A DNA stretch of 64,000 bases, taken from the NCBI GenBank assembly GCA_005502925.1, contig SCPD01000002.1, forward strand, positions 682,001-746,000. Direction: 5' to 3'. Below are positions 8,206 through 16,642 of this stretch, piece by piece. A program made the position numbers and the translations under genes. The number at the start of each line of letters is the position of its first letter. Positions within the stretch are counted from its first letter, which is position 1. The notes beneath the pieces are model-generated. The model was not told the origin of the DNA, searched no databases, and saw only the letters and a program-made list of their open reading frames with translations. The DNA comes from Rhizobiales bacterium Y(2018). Its GTDB lineage: Bacteria; Pseudomonadota; Alphaproteobacteria; Rhizobiales; Aestuariivirgaceae.

Positions 8206-9529
8206 GTGTCATTCCTTCGAGGCGGCAGGAGGGCGCATTGATCGAGCCGCGATAGACGAGATCATTGGCGGGCTCGAGGTTGCGGAACATGTCCGAGAGC
8301 CTGCCGGCGAGCGTCACTTCGCTCACCGGATAGGTGATCTCGCCATTTTCGACCCAGAAGCCGGAAGCGCCACGGCTGTAGTCGCCGGTGACGATATTGG
8401 GCCCGTGGCCGATGAGCTCCGTCACATAGAAGCCGGTGCCGATCGATCTGATCATGTCGTCGAGCGAAAGGCTGCCGGGGCTCAAGGTGACATTGGATGA
8501 GGAGGGGCCGGGCGGGCCCGCAAGGCCGCGCGCCGCATGACCGGTGGTCTGAAGCCCCAATTGCCGCGCCGAGCCCAGATCGAGGATCCAGCTCTTGAGC
8601 ACGCCCGCTTCGATGAGCGGCAGCGCCCTGGTGGCGATGCCTTCGGCATCGAAGGGTTTGGAGGCGAGGCCGCGCGGGCGTAGCGGGTCGTCGATGATGT
8701 GGATACTGTCGCCGAAGACCTGCTGGCCGAGCTTCTCGCGCAGGAAGCTGGTGCCGCGCGCGATCGACGATCCCATGATGGCCGAGAGGAAATGCCCGAC
8801 GAGGCTCGAAGCGATGCGGCTGTCATAGATGACGGGCACCGCCTGCGACTTCACCTTGCGCGGATTGATGCGCCGTACCACGCGGCGGCCGGCCTCGCTG
8901 CCGATATCTTGGGGCTCGCGCAGATCTTGCGCGTGGATGACGGAGGAATAATCATAGTCACGTTCCATCGCCGTGCCGTCGCCGGCGATCGCGGTGGCGC
9001 TGAGCGAGAGGCCGGTGCGCCGATAGAAGCCGGAAAAGCCGTTGGAGGCGGCGAGCGCCACGCTGCGGTCGGAGGAGGAGGCGCCGGCGCCGCCGGACTT
9101 GCTCACGCCTTTTACGGCGAGCGCACTTTTTTCGGCGGCGAGCGCCATGTCGCGCAATTGGTTCGCATCGAGCAGCGTCTCGCCGGCGATATCGGGTATT
9201 GCCCAGTCGCGCGCCACCTGGTCGGAACTGGCGATGCCGGCATAGGGATCGGGCGGCGCGGCCTTCGCCATGGCGACCGCCTGCTCGGCGATGCGCTCGA
9301 TCCCCGCCGCATCGATCTTGCTCGTGGCGATGGCCGCCGAGGCTTGGCCGACAAAAACGCGCAGGCCCACTTCGATCGCTTCCGACTGTTCGAGATTTTC
9401 GATCGCGCCGTCGCGCACCGCCACTTCGAGGCTGCGGCCGTCGACGACGAGCGCATCGGCGGCGCTGGCGCCGAAATGTTTGGCGCGCGCGAGCGCGGTT
9501 TGAGCGAGTGCGAGAAGGTCTTTGGTCAT
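8192..9529 (-). CDS. pmbA: TldD/PmbA family protein, metal-free TldE/PmbA-type subunit
   Basis: A 445-residue protein of PmbA length. It has VGLRVFVGQASAAIATSK near residue 50, NPRKVKSQAVPVIYDSRIAS near 220 and HAARGLAGPPGPSSSNVTL near 340, which are PmbA hallmarks. It lacks the HExxxH zinc motif that marks TldD. TldD and TldE/PmbA form a heterodimeric protease, of which PmbA is the inactive half, acting on unfolded peptides such as microcin precursors or CcdA. The tldD gene is also in this window at 25043-26455. The start overlaps ubiA by 4 bases. Confidence 0.93.
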   Translation of the reverse strand: MTKDLLALAQTALARAKHFGASAADALVVDGRSLEVAVRDGAIENLEQSEAIEVGLRVFVGQASAAIATSKIDAAGIERIAEQAVAMAKAAPPDPYAGIASSDQVARDWAIPDIAGETLLDANQLRDMALAAEKSALAVKGVSKSGGAGASSSDRSVALAASNGFSGFYRRTGLSLSATAIAGDGTAMERDYDYSSVIHAQDLREPQDIGSEAGRRVVRRINPRKVKSQAVPVIYDSRIASSLVGHFLSAIMGSSIARGTSFLREKLGQQVFGDSIHIIDDPLRPRGLASKPFDAEGIATRALPLIEAGVLKSWILDLGSARQLGLQTTGHAARGLAGPPGPSSSNVTLSPGSLSLDDMIRSIGTGFYVTELIGHGPNIVTGDYSRGASGFWVENGEITYPVSEVTLAGRLSDMFRNLEPANDLVYRGSINAPSCRLEGMTLGGR

Positions 9530-10446
9530 CTGGTCAATGTGTCGAGAAGAAGCCCTAGGAGAAGCAGCAGCCCCAGATCGCGATTGGACCGGAACAGCTT
9601 CAGGCAGTTCTGCGGGTTGTCGATATCGAGCCTGGCGATTTGCCAGGCGGCATGAAGCGCCGCCGCGGCCACCCCCATATGGGCGAGAAGCCCGGCTTGC
9701 GCAAGCCAGAGGCTCGCCTCGATGAGGACGAGTGCCAAGATGAAGAATCCGGCGATCCAGGTGACCGATGCAGCGCCGAATTTGAGCGCCGTCGATTTCA
9801 CCCCGATCAGCACATCGTCTTCCTTATCCTGATGCGCGTAGATCGTGTCATAGGCGAGTGTCCAGGCGATGCCGCCGAGATAGAGAAGAACGGCCGGCCA
9901 GGCGATGGCGCCGTGAATGGCGCTCCAGCCGACCAGCGCGCCCCAGTTGAAGGCGAGGCCCAGAAAGACCTGTGGCCAATAGGTGAAGCGCTTCATGAAG
10001 GGATAGATGGCGACGAGGACGAGCGAAGCGGCCCCGAGGGCAACCGTAGGCCAGTTGAACTGCAGCAGGATCACGAGGCCCGCAAGGCACTGCAGGATGA
10101 GGAAGGCGAAGGCGGCCTTGACGCTGACCTGACCCGAGGGGATCGGCCGCGAGCGGGTGCGGGCCACCTGGGCGTCGAAGTCGCGGTCGGCGAGATCGTT
10201 GAGGGTGCAGCCGGCGCCGCGCATGACGAGGGCGCCCAGCAGGAAGAGCAGGCCGTACCAGAGATTGGGCATGCCGCCGCCCGTCGCGATCTGCGCCAGG
10301 ACAAGGCCCCACCAGCAGGGGATGAGCAGCAGCCACAGGCCGATCGGCCGGTCGAGCCGCATCAGCCGCGCATAGGGGCGCCAGGGCCTCGGCATAAACC
10401 GGTCGACCCAATTGTCGGGCGGCGCATCGGCGACATGGTCGGTCAT
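9526..10446 (-). CDS. ubiA: 4-hydroxybenzoate polyprenyltransferase
   Basis: Attaches the polyprenyl tail to 4-hydroxybenzoate, an early membrane step of ubiquinone synthesis. The 306-residue protein has the two Asp-rich prenyl-diphosphate motifs, NDLADRDFDAQVARTRSRPI near residue 83 and DTIYAHQDKEDD near 206, and about eight hydrophobic helices. It is the first gene of a minus-strand operon (ubiA-pmbA-cysQ-DUF4170-hydrolase) and is divergent from rsmE across 81 bases. This arrangement is common in Rhizobiales. The quinone is needed upstream of the cytochrome oxidase pathway encoded at 27.4-33.8 kb. Confidence 0.95.
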   Translation of the reverse strand: MTDHVADAPPDNWVDRFMPRPWRPYARLMRLDRPIGLWLLLIPCWWGLVLAQIATGGGMPNLWYGLLFLLGALVMRGAGCTLNDLADRDFDAQVARTRSRPIPSGQVSVKAAFAFLILQCLAGLVILLQFNWPTVALGAASLVLVAIYPFMKRFTYWPQVFLGLAFNWGALVGWSAIHGAIAWPAVLLYLGGIAWTLAYDTIYAHQDKEDDVLIGVKSTALKFGAASVTWIAGFFILALVLIEASLWLAQAGLLAHMGVAAAALHAAWQIARLDIDNPQNCLKLFRSNRDLGLLLLLGLLLDTLTR

Positions 10447-10527
10447 GGGGCTGTGTTAGCCCGGGAGGTCGGGGCGTGCAAATAGGCCCATTGCGCGCAG
10501 CTACTCGGCAAGGTTAGGACACGGGGC

Positions 10528-11256
10528 ATGAAGGACACAGCCCGTCTCTATCTCGCCGAAAAGCTTGCCGAACGCGCCGAACATCAGCTGGGGCAGGATC
10601 AGGCCCATTATCTGCGCGATGTGATGCGCCTGAAGCCCGGTGATCCGGTCCGGCTTTTCAATGCAGAGGACGGCGAGTTCCTGGCCTATCTCGGCACCGT
10701 CACCCGCAAGACGGCGAGCGTCATCTGCGAGAAGCAGCTCGCTGAGGCGGCACCGCCGCCCGATATCGATTTCATCTTCGCGCCGCTCAAACATGCCCGT
10801 CTCGATTATCTGGTGCAGAAGGCGACCGAGCTCGGCGCCCGCCGCCTGCGCCCTGTCTATACGGCGCGCACCATTGTCGACCGCGTCAATCTCGACCGGA
10901 TGAAGGCCAATGCGGTGGAGGCGGCCGAGCAATGCAATCTGGTGTATGTGCCCGAGGTGTTTGAGCCGGAAAAGCTCGACCGGCTGCTCGCCCGATGGCC
11001 GGCCGAGCGGGCCTTGATCTATTGCGACGAGCGCTCGGACGGCGCCGATACGATCGCTTTGCTTAAAGGTCTCAAGCTTCCCGCCGCCCTACTGATTGGC
11101 CCGGAAGGGGGCTTTACGGCTGAGGAGCGGGAGGGGCTGAAGCGGCTGCCTTTCGTGACCGTCATCTCGCTGGGGCCGCGGATCATGCGGGCCGATACCG
11201 CCGGCACGGCCGCCTTGGCGGTGGTCCAGGCGGTCCTGGGCGACTGGCATTCATGA
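10528..11256 (+). CDS. rsmE: 16S rRNA (uracil-1498-N3)-methyltransferase
   Basis: A 242-residue SPOUT-class methyltransferase. Visible signatures are HYLRDVMRLKPGDPVRLF in the N-terminal PUA-like domain, then KATELGARRLRPVYTART near residue 92, and LIGPEGGFTAEEREG and LGPRIMRADTAGTAAL at the C terminus, which form the knotted SAM-binding site. It methylates U1498 of 16S rRNA. The gene is divergent from ubiA and followed by gshA on the same strand, 91 bases before the chosen gshA start. Confidence 0.96.
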   Translation: MKDTARLYLAEKLAERAEHQLGQDQAHYLRDVMRLKPGDPVRLFNAEDGEFLAYLGTVTRKTASVICEKQLAEAAPPPDIDFIFAPLKHARLDYLVQKATELGARRLRPVYTARTIVDRVNLDRMKANAVEAAEQCNLVYVPEVFEPEKLDRLLARWPAERALIYCDERSDGADTIALLKGLKLPAALLIGPEGGFTAEEREGLKRLPFVTVISLGPRIMRADTAGTAALAVVQAVLGDWHS

Positions 11257-11347
11257 TTTTTTGCCGGGGCGCCCATCACAATCTTTGACTTGTCGGAAGG
11301 TGGGCCGCCGCCTAAACGCTTCCCAGGCAATATCATGGGAATTGATC

Positions 11348-12730
11348 GTGAGCGGACCTACACCTGACAGCCCGGAAGCGCGCGCCGCCATCACCAGCAA
11401 GCGTCAGCTGGTCGACTATATCGCCAAGGGCGAGAAGCCCGAGTCGGAATGGCGCATCGGCACCGAGCACGAGAAATTCCCGTTTCTGACCGATACGTTG
11501 AACCCCGTCCCTTATGACGGTCCACGCTCGATCAAGGCGCTGCTCGAAGGGCTCAAGGGCCGCTTCGGCTGGACCGGCGTCTATGAGGAGGGCAACATCA
11601 TCGCGCTTGCCGATCCCACGGGCCTGGGGTCGATCTCGCTCGAGCCGGGCGGCCAGTTCGAGTTGTCGGGAGCCCCCTTGGCGACCGTGCATGAGACCTG
11701 CGATGAGGTGCATAACCATCTGGCCCAGGTGCGTGAGATCGGTGACGCTCTGGGCATCGGCTTCCTCGGTCTTGGCTCATCGCCCATCTGGACGCGGGCC
11801 GAAACGCCGGTCATGCCCAAGGGCCGCTACAAGATCATGGCGCCCTATATGGACAAGAAGGGCAAGCATGGCCGCGACATGATGTTCCGCACCTCGACGG
11901 TGCAGGTCAATCTCGATTTCTCGACTGAAGCCGACATGGTCAAGAAGCTGCGCGTCTCGCTGGCGCTGCAGCCGGTGGCGACCGCGCTCTTCGCCAATTC
12001 TCCGTTCACGGAGGGAAAGCCCAATGGCTATAAGAGCTTCCGCTCGGCCGTCTGGCTCGACACCGATCCCGACCGCTCCGGCATGCTGCCATTCGCCTTC
12101 GAGCCCGGCATGGGCTATGAGCGTTATGTCGACTATGCGCTCGACGTGCCGATGTATTTCGTCCATCGCGATGGTCACTATCACAACACCTCGGGCGAGA
12201 GCTTCCGCGCCTTCATGGAAGGCAAGCTGCCGCAATTGCCGGGTGTCCGGCCGACGCAGCAGGACTGGTCGGATCATCTGACGACGATCTTCCCGGAAGT
12301 GCGGCTCAAGAAATTCCTCGAAATGCGCGGCGCCGATACCGGCCCCTGGCGCACGCTCTGCGCGCTCCCCGCGCTGTGGGTCGGCATCTTCTATGACCAG
12401 ACGGCGCTCGACGGCGCCTGGGAGCTGGTGAAGGACTGGTCGGCCGACGACCGCCAGAAGCTGCGTGAGGCGGTGCCGCGCGAGGCGCTGCAGGCTAAAG
12501 TCAAGGGCCGCACGGTGCAGGACGTCGCCAAGGACATGCTGGCGCTGTCGCGCAAGGGCCTGGGCGAGCGCCGCATCGTCGGCTGCAAGGGCAAGACTGA
12601 AACACGCTTCCTCGACGATCTCGACGATATCGCCGCCTCGGGCCGCACCCGCGCCGAGGACCTGTTGCAGCTTTATGACACGAGCTGGAATCACGACGTG
12701 CGCCGCGTTTTCCGAGACTTCGCATACTGA
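11348..12730 (+). CDS. gshA: Glutamate-cysteine ligase (alphaproteobacterial/plant type)
   Basis: First step of glutathione synthesis: ATP-dependent joining of L-glutamate and L-cysteine. The 460-residue product from GTG 11348 has the usual length of the plant/alphaproteobacterial class. Motifs include WRIGTEHEKFPF (GxEhE metal/ATP site), SLEPGGQFELSGAP, RTSTVQVNLDFSTEADM and YVDYALDVPMYFVHRDG. The frame can be read from a TTG at 11261, only 4 bases after rsmE. However, GTG 11348 has GGGA 7 bases upstream and matches the family length, so it is preferred; TTG 11342 is also possible. Confidence 0.94.
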   Translation: MSGPTPDSPEARAAITSKRQLVDYIAKGEKPESEWRIGTEHEKFPFLTDTLNPVPYDGPRSIKALLEGLKGRFGWTGVYEEGNIIALADPTGLGSISLEPGGQFELSGAPLATVHETCDEVHNHLAQVREIGDALGIGFLGLGSSPIWTRAETPVMPKGRYKIMAPYMDKKGKHGRDMMFRTSTVQVNLDFSTEADMVKKLRVSLALQPVATALFANSPFTEGKPNGYKSFRSAVWLDTDPDRSGMLPFAFEPGMGYERYVDYALDVPMYFVHRDGHYHNTSGESFRAFMEGKLPQLPGVRPTQQDWSDHLTTIFPEVRLKKFLEMRGADTGPWRTLCALPALWVGIFYDQTALDGAWELVKDWSADDRQKLREAVPREALQAKVKGRTVQDVAKDMLALSRKGLGERRIVGCKGKTETRFLDDLDDIAASGRTRAEDLLQLYDTSWNHDVRRVFRDFAY

Positions 12731-12733
12731 TTG

Positions 12734-12769
12734 CAATTTTAGATCGCTCGATGACAATCGTGAACGCTC
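12734..12769 (+). promoter_or_regulatory. Upstream element of the first DUF2569 copy (duplicated)
   Basis: CAATTTTAG (12734-12742) and TGAACGCTC (12761-12769) are separated by 18 bases. The same two 9-base words with exactly the same spacing recur at 13378-13413 upstream of the second DUF2569 gene. The 18-base gap is near the spacing of a promoter. The conservation between the copies, while the surrounding bases have diverged, suggests a retained promoter or operator. The first copy begins 3 bases after the gshA stop. Confidence 0.45.
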
Positions 12770-12826
12770 CGATATAGTGTTCCCAATGGGGCATATTGCC
12801 TTTGAGGTGACCGTCAGCGGGGCATT

Positions 12827-13336
12827 ATGGAAGCGACGTCGGACATACCGACACAAACACCTGCGGCCGCGATCAGCGCATCGGGTCCCGAAGGGCTGGG
12901 CGGCTGGTTGCTCCTGCCCATCTTCTATCTCATCAGCACGATAGTGCTGACCAGCTACGATTACTCTGTCTTCTTATCGGACTGGGAGTACATCATCGCC
13001 CTGGCGACCGGGCAGGTCGATCCGGGTTGGCTGTTGTGGTCGACGCTGTTGTCGACGGTCATGGCTGTCGAGCTTGTCGCTTTTGCCATCTATCTGCTGG
13101 TCGTCCTGTTCCAGAAGAAGCGTCAGCTGCCGCGGCTGATGGTCTGGTTCTACTCTGCCCAGCTGATCGTGATGGGGATCGAGTTCCAAATAAGCGTTCA
13201 ATATTCCGTATTCACGCAGACGCCAGGGGACCTTGGAGAAGCCGGTAAGGGGCTCATTCATGCGATCCTTATGGTGGCGATCTGGATTCCCTATTTCCTG
13301 CGCTCCAAGCGCGTGAAGGCGACCTTCGTGAATTAG
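12827..13336 (+). CDS. DUF2569-type membrane protein, copy 1
   Basis: A 169-residue protein beginning with a short polar stretch, then GPEGLGGWLLLPIFYLISTI, two central membrane segments separated by FQKKRQLPRLMVWFYSAQL, and a final segment ending IWIPYFLRSKRVKATFVN. The GGWL-LP opening and the WIPYF-SxRVKxTF ending are the signatures of the DUF2569 family, which has four predicted membrane helices and no known function. A paralogue with the same architecture follows at 13452. The composition is lower in G+C than in the neighbouring enzymes. Confidence 0.8.
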   Translation: MEATSDIPTQTPAAAISASGPEGLGGWLLLPIFYLISTIVLTSYDYSVFLSDWEYIIALATGQVDPGWLLWSTLLSTVMAVELVAFAIYLLVVLFQKKRQLPRLMVWFYSAQLIVMGIEFQISVQYSVFTQTPGDLGEAGKGLIHAILMVAIWIPYFLRSKRVKATFVN

Positions 13337-13377
13337 CCGGCGCTGATCGATTCAATCACGACTTCCACTCGTGAATA

Positions 13378-13413
13378 CAATTTTAGGTATATCGACAGAA
13401 TTTATGAACGCTC
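13378..13413 (+). promoter_or_regulatory. Upstream element of the second DUF2569 copy (duplicated)
   Basis: The words CAATTTTAG (13378-13386) and TGAACGCTC (13405-13413) repeat the arrangement found before copy 1, with the same 18-base spacer. The element ends 39 bases before the start of copy 2. A short dyad, TCTGAC-N5-GTCAGA, follows at 13422-13438 and has no counterpart before copy 1. Confidence 0.45.
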
Positions 13414-13451
13414 TAATTATGTCTGACAAAAGGTCAGATATGGGGAGCGTT

Positions 13452-13964
13452 ATGGAGACGTCGTCTGAGACAGCGGCAATGGCACCGGCAGCCGCAGTCA
13501 TTGCCGTGGGTCCGAAGGGCCTGGGCGGCTGGTTGATCCTGCCCATCATTCATCTGATCGGGTCGATAGGATTGACCAGCTATAATCTCTTTGGCGTGGT
13601 GGAGAATTGGGACAGCATTGTCGCCCTGCTGACCGGACAGGTCGACCCGAGCTACAGATGGTTTGTCTGGCCGCTTCGAATCTCGTTGGTTTCCGGCGTG
13701 GCGATCGTTGCCTTCGCTCTCTATCTCCTGGTCCTTCTGTTTCAGAAGAAACGTGAGCTGCCCCGGCTGATGATTTGGTTCTACCTGCTGCTGCTCAGTG
13801 CGACATTGATCGACTCGGGCATAATCCTGCAAAATCCCCAGCAATGGACAATGGCGGATGTGTCGGAGGCGAGGAGGGCCTTGGGCCAGACCGTTTTCAT
13901 CGCGGTGATCTGGATTCCCTATTTCCTGCGCTCCAAGCGCGTCCGGGCGACTTTCGTGAATTAG
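13452..13964 (+). CDS. DUF2569-type membrane protein, copy 2
   Basis: A 170-residue paralogue of the preceding gene. It starts METSSETAAMAPAAAVIAVG against MEATSDIPTQTPAAAISASG in copy 1. It shares KGLGGWLILPI, the TGQVDP motif between helices 1 and 2, LVLLFQKKRELPRLMIWFY and the ending IWIPYFLRSKRVRATFVN. The open frame could begin at GTG 13371 or ATG 13419. ATG 13452 was chosen because it aligns with the start of copy 1, gives almost the same length and has GGGGAG 4 bases upstream. The extreme C termini are nearly identical, so the duplication is fairly recent or maintained by selection. Confidence 0.8.
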   Translation: METSSETAAMAPAAAVIAVGPKGLGGWLILPIIHLIGSIGLTSYNLFGVVENWDSIVALLTGQVDPSYRWFVWPLRISLVSGVAIVAFALYLLVLLFQKKRELPRLMIWFYLLLLSATLIDSGIILQNPQQWTMADVSEARRALGQTVFIAVIWIPYFLRSKRVRATFVN

Positions 13965-13965
13965 A

Positions 13966-14010
13966 GCATGATCCGGAAAAGTGCGAAGCGGTTTTCCGGA
14001 AAGATCATGC
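13966..14010. repeat. Rhizobiales-type intergenic palindrome, GCATGATC element
   Basis: The outer arms GCATGATC (13966-13973) and GATCATGC (14003-14010) are perfect. The inner arms CGGAAAA and TTTTCCG flank GTGCGAAGCG. The core AAAAGTGCGAAGCGGTTTTC is shared with the element at 16922-16966. Palindromes of this form are scattered in hundreds of copies through many Rhizobiales genomes, usually just after stop codons, as here (it starts 2 bases after the DUF2569 copy 2 stop and ends 4 bases before the convergent ATC-hydrolase-like gene). It may act as a bidirectional 3' end or mRNA stabiliser. Confidence 0.85.
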
Positions 14011-14013
14011 GCC

Positions 14014-14472
14014 CTATTCAGTCTTCTCTCTGATCCGGGTCAGGCAGCAGCCCTCCTGTCCAGGCGACCAGAGTTCGATCTCGTAATCGAAACCGGCAGA
14101 TTCCAAAGTCGCCGCGTCAAACGCGCAGGCGCAGTGAAGCAAGGTGACGATTTCCTCTTCGCTGCAGCCGGCCTCGACCCATGCGTCCTTGATCGGGCAG
14201 GCCATCATCTTCACGTCGAGGCCGGTGCTGTCGAGGCGTCTTATGTCAGGGCAAAATATCGATCCGTCATCGGGTGATTTCGCGAAGCCTCTTGCCATGC
14301 CTTCGAAATCCCGGGGCGCGCAGCCGGCGAGCGACTTGCCGACATGAAGGCCGTGGGCGCGGCTGGCGCTTCGCATCACGTCCTTGGCTTCCTCTTCGCC
14401 GTAGCGGGCTTTGAGCTCGCGAAACACCATCAGATAAGCCGTACCTCGGTCCTTGATGGCGTCATACAGCAA
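14014..14472 (-). CDS. L-2-amino-thiazoline-4-carboxylic acid hydrolase-like protein
   Basis: A 152-residue protein. The pattern YDAIKDRGTAYLMVFRELKA near the N terminus, KMMACPIKDAWVEAGCSEEE near residue 88 and a C-terminal block with two cysteines resembles the ATC hydrolase family, whose prototype takes part in Pseudomonas conversion of 2-amino-thiazoline-4-carboxylate to cysteine. Many members have unrelated or unknown roles. The only start above the conserved region is TTG 14472, without a good Shine-Dalgarno sequence; ATG 14430 is an alternative that would trim the N terminus. It lies 53 bases after the nitronate monooxygenase gene and is probably co-transcribed with it. Confidence 0.65.
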   Translation of the reverse strand: MLYDAIKDRGTAYLMVFRELKARYGEEEAKDVMRSASRAHGLHVGKSLAGCAPRDFEGMARGFAKSPDDGSIFCPDIRRLDSTGLDVKMMACPIKDAWVEAGCSEEEIVTLLHCACAFDAATLESAGFDYEIELWSPGQEGCCLTRIREKTE

Positions 14473-14525
14473 TTTGTTGGTTGGCTTGTGGGGCAGAGCG
14501 TCTCTCCGAGGATTCTTGCTGGAAG

Positions 14526-15515
14526 TCAGCTGATCTCTACTCCCGCGCGCGACGTGAGCAAGTCTTCGGCTTCCGTTGCTATCGTGCGCACGATCTCACC
14601 CGCGGGGGTTACATCGTGGATGAGGTCGAGGCCTTCACCGGCGAATACGACCGATGTGTTGGTGTCGCCGGCGCGCGCCGCCGTCCAGTAGGCTTCCGTC
14701 TCGCGCGGCAGGTTCTTTTCGAGCTCTCCTTCATTGCCGTGCCATTTGCGGCTGAAGTCGTTGATGAGCGCGCGGCCGGTATAACCGTCGGGCCAGGGAA
14801 GCTCGCGCACGATGTCGAAGACACGGGTGCGCTGCGTGTCGTCGCTGCGTGCCAGCGTCAGCAACTGCTTCACCCTGTCGCTGCCGAGTGCCTCCGGTGT
14901 TGCCCAGAAGCGGGTGCCGACCAATATGCCGGCAGCGCCCAGCATCAGCGCCGCCGCGAGGCCGCGCCCGTCGGAAAGCCCGCCTGCCGCGACAACCGGT
15001 ATCTTGCCCGCGATATCGACCACCGCCGGGGTGAGGGTGAGCGTCGTGCGGCCCGACTTGCCGTGGCCGCCCGCTTCCGTGCCTTGCGCCACGACGATGT
15101 CGGCGCCGGCATCGAGCGCCCGCTTGGCGCCGTCGAGATTCTGCACCTGGCAGAGCAGCTTGACGCCGGCCGCCTTGATGCGCGGCGCGAAGTGCATCTC
15201 GTCGCCGAAAGCGAGACCGAAGACTTTCGGCGCGCGCTCCAGCGCCTGGTCGAAGAGCTCGGGGAATTTTTGCAGCGACCAGGTGATGTAGCCGACGCCG
15301 ATCTGCGCATTGCCGGCGGCGCGGAATTGCTCGTCCATCCAGCTGGTGCCGCCATAGCCGGCTTTCGGATCGCCATAGCCGCCGCCGATCATGCCGAAGC
15401 CGCCCGCCTGGCTCACCGCCGCCGCGAGCCTGCCGCCGGCGACGCCGCCCATCGGCGCCAGAATGATCGGATGGGTGATGCCGAGCAGTCTGGTCAGCGC
15501 CGTGGTGATCGCCAT
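14526..15515 (-). CDS. Nitronate monooxygenase / 2-nitropropane dioxygenase family protein
   Basis: A 329-residue FMN-dependent TIM barrel. It starts TRLLGITHPIILAPMGGVAG, has DIVVAQGTEAGGHGKSGR near residue 140 (the conserved GxEAGGH motif), PVVAAGGLSDGRGLAAALML near 174 and GAAGILVGTRFWATPEA near 195. The family oxidises alkyl nitronates such as propionate-3-nitronate to carbonyl compounds, protecting against plant and fungal nitro toxins; some members are quinone reductases. It is transcribed with the ATC-hydrolase-like gene downstream. The LysR gene at 15597-16478 lies 81 bases upstream on the same strand and may be in the same unit. Confidence 0.88.
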   Translation of the reverse strand: MAITTALTRLLGITHPIILAPMGGVAGGRLAAAVSQAGGFGMIGGGYGDPKAGYGGTSWMDEQFRAAGNAQIGVGYITWSLQKFPELFDQALERAPKVFGLAFGDEMHFAPRIKAAGVKLLCQVQNLDGAKRALDAGADIVVAQGTEAGGHGKSGRTTLTLTPAVVDIAGKIPVVAAGGLSDGRGLAAALMLGAAGILVGTRFWATPEALGSDRVKQLLTLARSDDTQRTRVFDIVRELPWPDGYTGRALINDFSRKWHGNEGELEKNLPRETEAYWTAARAGDTNTSVVFAGEGLDLIHDVTPAGEIVRTIATEAEDLLTSRAGVEIS

Positions 15516-15596
15516 GATCTCAAGATCTCCTTCAAATCGGGAAGATCAGTATGCGCCGGGCTTCTTACGGCAAGTCATGCAACTTTTCGGGAGCGG

Positions 15597-16478
15597 CTAT
15601 TCCGCCGCCATCAGCTGGCGCGGCATGTTGGAGATGCTTTCCGAGATATGGCGGCTCAGCGCTTCGGCCGCCGAGCTGCGCCGGCCTGGCCGGTGCACGA
15701 TGCCGATGCGGAACTGGCTGAGCTTCGGAAAACCGTCCTTCTCGGAGAGGAGACGCATGCCCGGGCGCAGGCAGATTTCCGGTATCGCGCCGACCGCGAG
15801 TCCGGCCAGCACCGCGGCATTCACCGCGTTGGAATTGGGACTCGAATAGGCGATGCGATATTGGCGACCCTGGCGTTCGAGCGAGCCGATCGCCAATGCC
15901 CGCCATTCGCAGCCCGTATGCGAGAGCGCAACGGGCAGCGTGTCGAGCATATGCACGCTGTGGCGTTGCGAGGTCACCCAGACCAGGTTTTCGGTGCGCA
16001 CGATTTCATCGGCGGTGATTTCCGAGCAGGCCGTGACGAGCGCCAGATCGAGCTCGCCATGGCGCGCGCGCTCATAGAGGACCGGGCTCATGGCGCAGTC
16101 GACATTGACCGTCACCAAGGGATGGGTGCGCGAGAAGCGGGCGAGGATCTCGGGCAGGAAGCGGTCGGCATAATCGTCGGGCGTGCCGAAGCGCAGCGTG
16201 CCGGTGAGCTCGGGCTTAGTGAAGGCGGCGACCGCCTCGTCATTGAGATTGACGATGCGCCGCGCATATTCGATCAGCCGCTCGCCGTCCGCCGTGAACC
16301 GGCTCTGCCGCCCGTCGCGGGTGAAGAGGGGGCGGCCCACCAGTTCCTCGAGCCGCTTCATTTGCATGGACACCGCCGACTGGGTCTTGTGCACTTCCTC
16401 GGCGGCGCGGGTGAAATTGCCGGTGTCGGCAATGGCCAGGAATGTCTTCAGCAGGTCGACATCGAGATTGGGGATCAT
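15597..16478 (-). CDS. LysR-family regulator facing a DUF1127 gene
   Basis: A 293-residue LysR protein. The DNA-binding domain reads LDVDLLKTFLAIADTGNFTR then KTQSAVSMQMKRLEELVGRP (about residues 5-52). The effector domain starts with TGTLRFGTPDDYADRFLPE near residue 93. The start lies 9 bases from a perfect 19-bp palindrome (16488-16506) in the gap shared with the divergent DUF1127 gene. In Brucella and relatives the LysR regulator VtlR/LsrB activates small DUF1127 genes. This protein could be a functional counterpart, but I have not compared sequences. Confidence 0.9.
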   Translation of the reverse strand: MIPNLDVDLLKTFLAIADTGNFTRAAEEVHKTQSAVSMQMKRLEELVGRPLFTRDGRQSRFTADGERLIEYARRIVNLNDEAVAAFTKPELTGTLRFGTPDDYADRFLPEILARFSRTHPLVTVNVDCAMSPVLYERARHGELDLALVTACSEITADEIVRTENLVWVTSQRHSVHMLDTLPVALSHTGCEWRALAIGSLERQGRQYRIAYSSPNSNAVNAAVLAGLAVGAIPEICLRPGMRLLSEKDGFPKLSQFRIGIVHRPGRRSSAAEALSRHISESISNMPRQLMAAE

Positions 16479-16487
16479 GCCACATCT

Positions 16488-16506
16488 CCATCAATAGTAT
16501 TGATGG
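16488..16506. promoter_or_regulatory. Perfect 19-bp palindrome, probable LysR operator
   Basis: CCATCAATA (16488-16496), a single central G, and TATTGATGG (16498-16506) form an uninterrupted palindrome of the T-N11-A type bound by LysR proteins. It lies 9 bases upstream of the lysR start. A further half-site, ATCAATA, occurs at 16534-16540, 44 bases or about four helical turns away, on the side of the divergent DUF1127 gene. Strong site near the regulator and weak site near the target is the classical LysR recognition/activation arrangement. Binding itself is inferred. Confidence 0.65.
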
Positions 16507-16642
16507 AAAGTATAAGACATATTCGTTGGATTTATCAATAGAGGAGGCGCAAATTAAGGACATTCAGATGAACCGCTTGAGCCGCTTTCGGGTGGCCGGC
16601 CCGCCAGGAGACTGATCTTCTGGCGCAACGGAGGATCGTGTC

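Noticed and set aside
14481-16541. A 686-codon open frame on the plus strand
   Set aside because: It runs antisense through the nitronate monooxygenase and LysR genes, whose family motifs are unambiguous. Its own translation is low-complexity and Arg/Asp-rich, as expected for the reverse of high-GC codons.
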